Part shown: in pieces, positions 1-6,953 of the stretch
Position numbering within the stretch: position 1 is the first letter of the stretch
Layout: the number at the start of each line of letters is the position of its first letter
Notes under the pieces: generated by a model
The model's database searches: none
Seen by the model: the letters and a program-made list of their open reading frames with translations, nothing else
Told to the model about the DNA's origin: nothing
NCBI RefSeq assembly: GCF_041916735.1
Contig: NZ_JAYRYY010000014.1
Length of the DNA: 64,000 nucleotides
Source: Zoogloea sp016790385
GTDB taxonomy: Bacteria; Pseudomonadota; Gammaproteobacteria; Burkholderiales; Rhodocyclaceae
Direction: 5' to 3' (one strand)
Program-made: the position numbers and the translations under genes

Positions 1-344
1 TCAGGATATGACCACAAGTCGCCCCCAGTGAACAGCCCCCTTGTAACTCATTGAGTGTAAACGATGAATTCGCCAGGCCATGCCAATGGAATTCACGCTC
101 AGAGCTGATTGTCAACAGACTCTAGGCGCCATCTCCAGACGCAGGCGCGCACGGATAAGGGTCGGGCAATTCTGTCGGGGACGTCGGGCATATTGCCCGA
201 GAGGCCCAGTCGCAGCGCTCAAGACCTGAGTTTGCAGCCGCCGTCGCTCCCCCACTTCGGATACCGCGCCGAGCCACTCCTACCGTGCGGGACGCAAAAA
301 ACCAAGCGGCAGGGTTGTGTGGGGCAGGTTGTGGGCTGAAAAAC
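1..344. other. No gene recognised
   Basis: I find no convincing coding sequence or RNA gene here; the open frames are short and have no recognisable motif. Visible structures are a 7-bp perfect inverted repeat with a 3-nt loop at 184-200, without a following T-run, and an 11-nt palindrome ACTCA-T-TGAGT at 46-56. It may be the decayed downstream flank of the tRNA gene or the edge of a gene outside the window. Confidence 0.4.
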
Positions 345-370
345 AAAAACGCCCCTTTCGGGGCGTTTTT
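345..370 (-). terminator. Rho-independent terminator of tRNA-Ser
   Basis: A GC stem (cgcccc / ggggcg, loop tttc) is flanked by A-runs and T-runs on both sides, so it can work in either direction. It lies 10 bp downstream of the minus-strand tRNA-Ser gene and most simply ends that transcript. Confidence 0.8.
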
Positions 371-380
371 GCTGGGTATC

Positions 381-471
381 TGGCGGAGAGGGCGGGATTC
401 GAACCCGCGTCAGGGTATTACCCTGAACACGCTTTCCAGGCGTGCGACTTAAACCGCTCATCCACCTCTCC
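381..471 (-). tRNA. tRNA-Ser (anticodon GGA)
   Basis: On the minus strand the 91-nt sequence begins GGAGAGG, pairs with CCTCTCC near the 3' end, and ends with an encoded CCA. The T-loop GGTTCGAATCC is present. The anticodon loop reads CTGGAAA, giving anticodon GGA, which reads UCC/UCU serine codons. The long variable arm (about TGTTCAGGGTAATACCCTGAC) is the class II feature expected of tRNA-Ser. An intrinsic terminator follows. Confidence 0.96.
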
Positions 472-508
472 AAGTGGAGGCGGCACTATATATCAAGATT
501 TTGAAAAG

Positions 509-2563
509 TCAAAGCCTGTTTTCGGTTTCGAGGGCTTTTCGGCCCTCATCGGGCATGCGCACGAAGTCTACGAGGGCTTGCACTTCGAGTGGCGGCGGGG
601 GCGTGAGCAGGCTGATGACGGCGATGACGATGAAGCCCAGGGGCACACCAAAGACGCCGCAGGAGATGGGGTTGATGTCGAACCAGGCGTCGGCCATGCT
701 GCCGCCGAAGAAGGGGTGGGTGCGGACGATGTAGTACAAGGTGACGCCCAGCCCGGCCAGCATCCCGGCCACCGCGCCCCATTTGTTGGCGCGCTTCCAG
801 AAGATGCCCAGCACCAGGGCCGGGAAGAAGGCCGAGGCCGCGATGGAGAAGGCCAGCCCGACCATGAACAGGATGCTGTCGGGGCGCAGGGAGGCCACCC
901 AGGCGGCCACCACGGCCACCACCAGCAGCTGGGACTTGGTGATCACCAGCCGGCGCTGGGTGGAGGCCTCGGGGTTGACCATCTTGTAATAGAGATCGTG
1001 GGACAGGGCGTGGGAGATGGTCAGCAGCAGGCCGTCGGCGGTGGACAGGGCCGCCGCCAGCCCCCCCGCCGCCACCAGACCCGACACCACGTAGGGCAGG
1101 CCGGCGATCTCGGGGATGATGAGCAGGATGGCGTCGCTGTTGATGGTGAGTTCGGCCAGTTGCAGGATGCCGTCACCGTTGATGTCCTCGATCTTGACCA
1201 GCCCGACCTTGCCCCACGACGCCACCCATCCGGGCAGGCTGCCGATGTCGGTGCCGATGAGGTTGCTGTACACCTCCCACTTGGCGAACACGGCGTAGGC
1301 CGGGGCGGTGACATACAGCAGGAAGATGAAGAACAGGGACCAGAACACCGAGCGCCGTGCCTCGCGCACGCTGGGCGTGGTGTAGTAGCGCATGAGGATG
1401 TGGGGCAGCGCGGCGGTGCCCACCATCAGCACGAAAGTGAGGGCCAGGAAGTTGTTGCGGGCGCTGTCCCTGGCGGCTTGGTCGGTACCGGGGTGTGCTT
1501 CGGCGTGGGGGGGCGGATTAACGGAGCGGGACAGGCTGTCCTGGCGGGCGCGCTCCCATTTGAGCCGGGCTTCGTCAGGCGTGCGCGGCAGATCCCGCAG
1601 GGTGCGTTCGGCGGCGGCGATCTCCCGGGCAGGGGCGCCCTGGGTGCGCAGCTCGGTAACCCGCTCCGCCTGCCCGATGCGTTCGGCAACAAGGGATTCG
1701 GGCAGGTCGGCGATCTTGCGGGCGTACTCGTCGGCGCGGTAGCGGTATTGCAGGCGCACTGCGTTCTCCCGGGGCTCGGAGAAGAGTTCCAGCTCCTTCA
1801 CCCCCAGATCCTGCAAGACCTCCCCATACACCGCCTGGGGCACGGGAACGCCCGTGACCTTGTAGGAGAGGATGGCCACCGGCACGAGGTAGGCAATGAT
1901 GAGGATGAGGTACTGGGCCACCTGGGTCCAGGTGACGGCCCGCATGCCCCCCAAAAAGGAACACACCAGGATGCCGGCGAGGCCCACGAAAACGCCGATC
2001 TCGAACTCGATGCCGATGAAGCGGCTGGTGATCAGGCCCACGCCGTAGATCTGCGCCACCACATACACAAAGCTGGCCAGCACCCCGGCAAACACGCCAA
2101 CAACCCGCGCAAAGTGCCCTTCGTAACGGGCACCGAGAAAATCAGGAATGGTGAATTGGCCGAACTTGCGCAGAAAGGGTGCCAGCAGCAAGGCCACCAG
2201 CACATAGCCGCCCGTCCACCCGGTGACGAAGGCCAGACCGACGAAGCCTGCGTAGTAGAGCGTTCCGGCCAGGCCGATGAAGGAGGCGGCGCTCATCCAG
2301 TCGGCGGCGGTGGCCATGCCGTTAAACAGGGCAGGCACCCGCCGGCCGGCCACGTAGTATTCGGAAACGTCGGAGGTGCGGCTCATCACACCAATGGCGG
2401 CGTAGATGGCAATGGTGGAGAACAGGAAGATCTGGCCGATCCAGCGGGGGCTCAGGCCCAGCTGCTCGGCCACCGCCAGAAAGATCACCAGGCAGACAAA
2501 GCCCACGGCGTAGAAGGCGTAATAACGCCCCAGGCGCCGGAACAAGGCGGGCGTGGACCTCAT
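509..2563 (-). CDS. Sodium:solute symporter, large subunit (VC_2705 / ActP-like)
   Basis: A 684-aa SSS-family (SLC5) integral membrane transporter with about 13 hydrophobic segments, expected to couple Na+ to uptake of a small monocarboxylate such as acetate. The family core is visible in the stretches around VAGRRVPALFNGMATAADW and GGLAAALSTADGLLLTIS. A polar insert at about residues 255-375, rich in Arg/Glu, interrupts the membrane core; this is typical of the VC_2705 subfamily that works with a DUF4212 small subunit. The start lies 6 bp after the DUF4212 stop, so the two are surely cotranscribed. The substrate cannot be read from sequence; acetate is inferred from the family and from the neighbouring SSS-type kinase. 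It is the last gene of the minus-strand run from 9945. Confidence 0.88.
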   Translation of the reverse strand: MRSTPALFRRLGRYYAFYAVGFVCLVIFLAVAEQLGLSPRWIGQIFLFSTIAIYAAIGVMSRTSDVSEYYVAGRRVPALFNGMATAADWMSAASFIGLAGTLYYAGFVGLAFVTGWTGGYVLVALLLAPFLRKFGQFTIPDFLGARYEGHFARVVGVFAGVLASFVYVVAQIYGVGLITSRFIGIEFEIGVFVGLAGILVCSFLGGMRAVTWTQVAQYLILIIAYLVPVAILSYKVTGVPVPQAVYGEVLQDLGVKELELFSEPRENAVRLQYRYRADEYARKIADLPESLVAERIGQAERVTELRTQGAPAREIAAAERTLRDLPRTPDEARLKWERARQDSLSRSVNPPPHAEAHPGTDQAARDSARNNFLALTFVLMVGTAALPHILMRYYTTPSVREARRSVFWSLFFIFLLYVTAPAYAVFAKWEVYSNLIGTDIGSLPGWVASWGKVGLVKIEDINGDGILQLAELTINSDAILLIIPEIAGLPYVVSGLVAAGGLAAALSTADGLLLTISHALSHDLYYKMVNPEASTQRRLVITKSQLLVVAVVAAWVASLRPDSILFMVGLAFSIAASAFFPALVLGIFWKRANKWGAVAGMLAGLGVTLYYIVRTHPFFGGSMADAWFDINPISCGVFGVPLGFIVIAVISLLTPPPPLEVQALVDFVRMPDEGRKALETENRL

Positions 2564-2569
2564 GGGTGT

Positions 2570-2833
2570 TCAGTCTTCGTCATGGAGGCCGTATCGACGC
2601 TCAAGCCGGGTCATCCACTGATCGTAGATCCAGACGATGAGCAGGAAGATGATCAACGCCCCCTGGGCGGCCATGTAGAAGCCAAGTGGCCAGCCGTGGA
2701 AACTGTAGGCGTTCAAGTCTTCCGCAAACCATCCCGGCAGGAAGCTGGCCGCAGCCCAGGCCAGCAACAGGATGGAAGTCAGTCGCAGGGTGGCCCGCCA
2801 GTAGGCCCGCTGCCTCGCGCGGATATCGCTCAA
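2570..2833 (-). CDS. DUF4212 solute:sodium symporter small subunit
   Basis: An 87-aa protein with two transmembrane helices (about residues 17-33 and 47-70) separated by a short loop containing Asn-Ala-Tyr and the PLGF-like motif WPLGFYMAAQGAL, diagnostic of the DUF4212 small subunit found with VC_2705-type symporters. It probably stabilises or targets the large subunit encoded 6 bp downstream. The 51-bp gap to the preceding DUF294 gene has no obvious terminator, so it belongs to the same operon. Confidence 0.9.
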   Translation of the reverse strand: MSDIRARQRAYWRATLRLTSILLLAWAAASFLPGWFAEDLNAYSFHGWPLGFYMAAQGALIIFLLIVWIYDQWMTRLERRYGLHDED

Positions 2834-2884
2834 TCTGTACTCCCCAATCGTCGGCTTCGAGTATAGCCTCGCCGGGCGTCGGGC

Positions 2885-4324
2885 TCACAACTGGTAGCGA
2901 AGCTGGAGTTTCTGTTGCAGCTTGCGGGCTTGGCGAAATGATTCCTTGAGAAAGGCCCGTTCAAGTTCGTTGAGTGCAGCGGGATCGATCATATTGGGGG
3001 GGCCGGCCTTTTCGCGCTGGCCGCGCAGACGCAAGTGCTGGATGAAGCCGAAGGCCTCCAGGCAGGCTTCCACTTCGCGCCGGGGCCAGCCAAGGATGGC
3101 GCCGGCCCCCTGAAGCCGACCGCGGGTGGTCGTGTCGGGCACGCCAAGGGCCAGGGCCAGAATGCGCGCCGCATCCACAAACACACGGCTGCCGTCGCGC
3201 TTGAGATCAAGAAAGCCGCTTTCCCTATCCACCACGAAATCACGGATGCGCCCCAGGGGCGGCCCGCCGCTCAAGGCATTGGCGGCCATGAAGCGGAGAA
3301 ACAGGTCGTTGTCACCGGCGTTGGCCAACAGCCACTGCTGGAGCCTCGCCGCCAGCCGCGTATCCCCGGCGATGGCGCGAAAGTCGAAGAAGATCGTGGC
3401 GTTGAGGAGATCATCGGGGGTGGCGCCAAGCATCCATTCGGCAAACTGACTGCGCCATTCGGTCATCGACAGGCACCAGCGCGGATTTCCCGCCATCACG
3501 TCGCCCTTGCACAGGGGAAAACCACAGGCGTCAAGGGCTTCATTGACCCGCCGCGTGAAGGGCAGAAAGCGCTGGCGCAGGGCTTCGGCATCGGCCTCCG
3601 CCTCGGGCACAAAAACCAGGCCGTTGTCCTGATCGGTATCGAGGGTCTGTTCCAGCCTTCCCTCGGAACCGAAGGCCAGCCAGCACCAGGGCACAAGGGG
3701 CAGATCGAACTCGGCTTCGGCGAGGTCAACGGCGGCCAGCACCACCAGATCATTGAGAATGGCGATCCACTCGCAGACCTGGGCCGCCGCGACGCCTTCG
3801 TCCACCATGCGGCAGGCGGCGTCGCGCACCCGACGGGCCGCGTCGGCCAGGGTGGCGATGTCGACGGCGGCCTGAATGGACTCGACCAGATCATCGGCGT
3901 CGAAACTTCGATTGCCATAGAGCTCGCCGCGGGACACCACACCGGCAAAGGCGCCAACCGCATCCACCAAAACCAGGTGGCGCAGATCGTGGCGGGCCAA
4001 GCTCAGACGGGCCTGATGGGCGCTCGCCGCGAGCGGAAGGGAGACGACACCGCCGGTCATCACGCCGGCCACCGCCTGCTCCAGTTCGCCGCCGGGCAAC
4101 ACCACCCGCTCGATGACATCCCGCTGGGTGAGCACCCCCAGGGGGCGCGCACCGACGCCATCAACAATCACGATGCAGCCCACGCGCTCGGCCACCATGC
4201 GCGTCAGGGCTTCCTTCACCGGGGCTTCGGGCCCGGCGGCCACCGGCGGGCGGCGCAGCAGGGCCGCCACGCCGGCCGATGGGGTCCGGGCTTGGGAGGC
4301 GGCGTCCATCCCGAAGGATGTCAT
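2885..4324 (-). CDS. CBS-domain DUF294 nucleotidyltransferase
   Basis: A 479-aa cytoplasmic protein. Residues about 20-140 form a CBS pair (MVAERVGCIVIVD ... GVLTQRDVIERVV), which usually binds adenine nucleotides. A DUF294 nucleotidyltransferase domain follows, with the core GSEGRLEQTLDTDQDNGLV at about 217-235; its two metal-ligand aspartates (DTDQD) are intact, so it looks catalytically competent. The C-terminal part is the DUF294_C substrate-binding domain. The family resembles GlnD-type uridylyltransferase cores and is repeatedly found beside acetate-type symporters and DEDDh exonucleases, as here. The target is unknown; modification of the transporter or kinase is speculation. It lies 16 bp after the exonuclease fusion gene. 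Confidence 0.85.
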   Translation of the reverse strand: MTSFGMDAASQARTPSAGVAALLRRPPVAAGPEAPVKEALTRMVAERVGCIVIVDGVGARPLGVLTQRDVIERVVLPGGELEQAVAGVMTGGVVSLPLAASAHQARLSLARHDLRHLVLVDAVGAFAGVVSRGELYGNRSFDADDLVESIQAAVDIATLADAARRVRDAACRMVDEGVAAAQVCEWIAILNDLVVLAAVDLAEAEFDLPLVPWCWLAFGSEGRLEQTLDTDQDNGLVFVPEAEADAEALRQRFLPFTRRVNEALDACGFPLCKGDVMAGNPRWCLSMTEWRSQFAEWMLGATPDDLLNATIFFDFRAIAGDTRLAARLQQWLLANAGDNDLFLRFMAANALSGGPPLGRIRDFVVDRESGFLDLKRDGSRVFVDAARILALALGVPDTTTRGRLQGAGAILGWPRREVEACLEAFGFIQHLRLRGQREKAGPPNMIDPAALNELERAFLKESFRQARKLQQKLQLRYQL

Positions 4325-4340
4325 GTCCGTCCGCCCCTGC

Positions 4341-6506
4341 TCAGTACTTGACGCGGGCGTAGTAGGTCTTCTCCGAAGCTTGCCGGGCCTCGCCCAGGGT
4401 CCGGATGCCCATCTCCGCCAGCAGCGGGATCATGCGCAGGAAGACCTCGCCAGTCACTATGGCGTCGCCCATGGCCGTATGCCGGCCCATGATGTTCACC
4501 CCCATGCGCTCGCAGATGGCTTCGAGGCGATGGGATTCCTGGGCCGGATGGATGACCGCCGACAACAGCAGGGTGTCGAGCACGGGCTGGGAGAAGCTGA
4601 TGCCGGTGCTCCCCTCCTTGAGCTGGAGGAAGCGCATGTCGAAGGCGGCATTGTGGGCCACCAGCACGGTGTCTTCGGCGAAGGCATGGAAAGCAGGCAG
4701 AACCTTGGCCATGGGGGGCTGACCCACCAGCATTTCGGGGGTGATGCCGTGGATCTTGGTGGAGGCCTCGGGCAGCTCGCGCAAGGGGTCCACCAACTGG
4801 TCAAAGGACTCCGACTTGAGCAGCTTGCCATTGACGATGCGCGTGGCACCGATCTGGATGATCTCGTCGCCCTCGGACGGATTGAGGCCGGTGGTCTCGG
4901 TGTCGAAGACGGTGAAGGTCAGCTCGGACAGCAGGCGGTCATCCAGGGCATGGCTGGCTTCGGTCTGCTTGAACAGGTCGAAATCGTAGTATTCGGGCCG
5001 GCTCTCGCCCTTCAGGAAAGTCCCCGCCTCGACCTGCTCCTGGGGCGCGGCGGAAGGCAGCAGCAGGCGGAAGAAGGCCCGGTGCTGGGTTTTTTCGCGT
5101 TGCAGCCAGATCTCCCCGTCGTGGCGCTCGATCACGTCGCGCACGGTGAGGGGCGAGCTTTCGCCCGCAAATGTCATGGGTTCAAGCTCCCAGGCCATCA
5201 CGGTTTCGGTGCTCATGGCCTGCCCCGACCAGATGATGTCCAGATGCGCCAACCGGCCCGCCGAGGTGAGGCGCAGCCGCACCTCGCGAACCTCGAACTC
5301 GTCCGACAGGCGGCTTACCAGATAGCTGATGGCCTGGAGCAGGGAGAAGCTGTCCACCTTCACCCACACGTCCGGGTCCACGTCCTCGATCTTGGTGGGC
5401 AGGCTGACTTTCTTTTCGATGCGCCGCTGGGCAGCGGCCACCAGGTCGGCCCCCAACATCTCGTCGAGGGGCCAGCGGGTCTTGAGGGAGTCGGCAAAGG
5501 CGTTGGCGGTTTCGTCGAGCCGGGCGCTCATGCCCTGCACTTCGTCGCGCACCACGCTCAGGAAGCGCTCCTTCAGCTCGGCGTCCAGGTCGGGGTATTC
5601 CAGCATCTCGGCGGCGGCCCGCAGGTTGGCCAGGGACGAGCGGCTGCCCTCGGTGAGGGAATGGAGCATCTGGTCGCGACGGGTCTCGGCCTCGAAATTG
5701 CGGGTGATGTTGTCGAGCATGAGCACGAAGCCGGATACCGTGCTCTCCGCCTCGCCCTCCACCGCCGACAGCACCGGCGCCATCTGCACCCGCAGCAACT
5801 GGCCGGCCCGGGTGGTGGTGACAAAGTTGGCCACCGGCTGGGAGCTCTGGCGACGGATGCGCTCCTGGATGCTTTCCAGGGCGTGCACGATCAGGCTGCG
5901 CTCGAAGACCGCGTAGATGGAGCGCCCCAAGCCGATGATCTCGCCACCGCCCGCCGCCGTGGGGGCGTCGGAGAGGGCACGGAACTGCAAGCGCGCCCGG
6001 CTGTTGTAAAGCAGGATGCGGCCATCGAGGTTGCACACCACCACGCTCTGGTTGAGTTCGGACATCAGCGCGGCAAGCCGGTTGCGCTCCTCCTCAACCG
6101 ACAGACGGGCCTCGCGGATGCGCACCTCCACGTCTTCCTGAAGGCTGCGCCGCTGGTCTGCCAGGGCATTGACCGACTCGGCAATGCGTTGCAGCTCGGG
6201 CGAGCCGGACGGCTTGAGACGCCGGGACGGATCGGTGCCCACGATCAGGCCAAGCTCATCGGCAAGCAGCGACGGGCCGAGCAGGTTGGCCTGGACAAAG
6301 GACTTCATGAGGACGGCGGCTGCACCGGCGCCCACCAGAGTGATCATCAGGATGAGCCCCAGCCGCGGATTGAGGATGGGCTCGATGATGTCGCGCTCTT
6401 CCGGGGCCAGGTCACGCCATACCGTGATACCCGCCGCTGCCATGACCCCCACCACCAGCGCGCAGGCGGCGACGATCGCCAATACCTGCCGGGACTTGAC
6501 GCTCAT
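4341..6506 (-). CDS. Membrane sensor-like protein fused to a DEDDh 3'-5' exonuclease
   Basis: A 721-aa fusion. Two transmembrane helices (about 7-29 and 42-65) are followed by a coiled/HAMP-like stretch, a PAS-like domain (about 140-250), a histidine-kinase-like dimerisation region near 285 and a degenerate ATPase-like region. The C-terminal third is a DnaQ/PolC-epsilon-type exonuclease with all DEDDh residues: DTETTG (D535, E537), HNAAFDMRFL, and HTAMGDA. In the kinase-like part the usual H-E-L-R-T-P box reads HSLTEGSRSSLANL, so the phospho-acceptor is displaced or lost; it is probably a non-phosphorylating sensor scaffold. The start was chosen at the ATGA overlap with the upstream response regulator; a longer reading would run into that gene. 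Nuclease activity and its substrate (DNA, RNA or a nucleotide signal) are inference. Confidence 0.85.
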   Translation of the reverse strand: MSVKSRQVLAIVAACALVVGVMAAAGITVWRDLAPEERDIIEPILNPRLGLILMITLVGAGAAAVLMKSFVQANLLGPSLLADELGLIVGTDPSRRLKPSGSPELQRIAESVNALADQRRSLQEDVEVRIREARLSVEEERNRLAALMSELNQSVVVCNLDGRILLYNSRARLQFRALSDAPTAAGGGEIIGLGRSIYAVFERSLIVHALESIQERIRRQSSQPVANFVTTTRAGQLLRVQMAPVLSAVEGEAESTVSGFVLMLDNITRNFEAETRRDQMLHSLTEGSRSSLANLRAAAEMLEYPDLDAELKERFLSVVRDEVQGMSARLDETANAFADSLKTRWPLDEMLGADLVAAAQRRIEKKVSLPTKIEDVDPDVWVKVDSFSLLQAISYLVSRLSDEFEVREVRLRLTSAGRLAHLDIIWSGQAMSTETVMAWELEPMTFAGESSPLTVRDVIERHDGEIWLQREKTQHRAFFRLLLPSAAPQEQVEAGTFLKGESRPEYYDFDLFKQTEASHALDDRLLSELTFTVFDTETTGLNPSEGDEIIQIGATRIVNGKLLKSESFDQLVDPLRELPEASTKIHGITPEMLVGQPPMAKVLPAFHAFAEDTVLVAHNAAFDMRFLQLKEGSTGISFSQPVLDTLLLSAVIHPAQESHRLEAICERMGVNIMGRHTAMGDAIVTGEVFLRMIPLLAEMGIRTLGEARQASEKTYYARVKY

Positions 6507-6877
6507 GCCGGCGCGTCCAGCAGTGCCTTGACCTTGGTTACCAGCTCCTTGGTGGAAAAGGGCTTGGTCATGTAGGCATCCGCCCCCATTGCCAGGCCCT
6601 TGGTGACTTCGGTTTCGCGGCCCTTGGCGGTGAGCATCAGGATGCGCATGCCCTGGAGGGCCGCTTCGGCACGGATCTCCTGGCACACCTCGTAACCGTT
6701 CTTGCGCGGCATCATCACGTCAAGCAGGATGAGATCGGGCACCTCGGCCCGCGCCTTGTCGAGAGCCTCCTGGCCATCGTGGGCGATGCACACGACAAAG
6801 CCCTCGCGCTTCATCAGGAATTCAAGCGAAATGACGATGTTCTGTTCGTCGTCGGCAATCAGTATTTTTTTGGCCAT
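6503..6877 (-). CDS. Single-domain response regulator (CheY-like)
   Basis: A 124-aa stand-alone receiver domain: acidic pocket D9-D10, phospho-acceptor D53 (LILLDVMMP), T83 and K105 (MTKPFS). It has no output domain, so it must act through a partner or as a phosphate shuttle. It lies between the SSS-type histidine kinase (76 bp upstream) and the sensor-exonuclease fusion, overlapping the latter by ATGA. That placement makes the kinase its likely phosphodonor and the fusion protein or the symporter system a plausible target. Confidence 0.92.
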   Translation of the reverse strand: MAKKILIADDEQNIVISLEFLMKREGFVVCIAHDGQEALDKARAEVPDLILLDVMMPRKNGYEVCQEIRAEAALQGMRILMLTAKGRETEVTKGLAMGADAYMTKPFSTKELVTKVKALLDAPA

Positions 6878-6953
6878 TCAGTCTCCTCCCCATCCCCACC
6901 CCGGTCGAAGCGGCAGCATGCGAACCTCATCCCGGGGCGCGATGCCCTGTAGT

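Noticed and set aside
317..2866. An 849-codon open frame on the plus strand opposite the symporter genes
   Set aside because: It is antisense to a clear SSS symporter and DUF4212 pair, has Gly/His/Gln-rich low-complexity composition and crosses the tRNA gene; a high-GC shadow frame.
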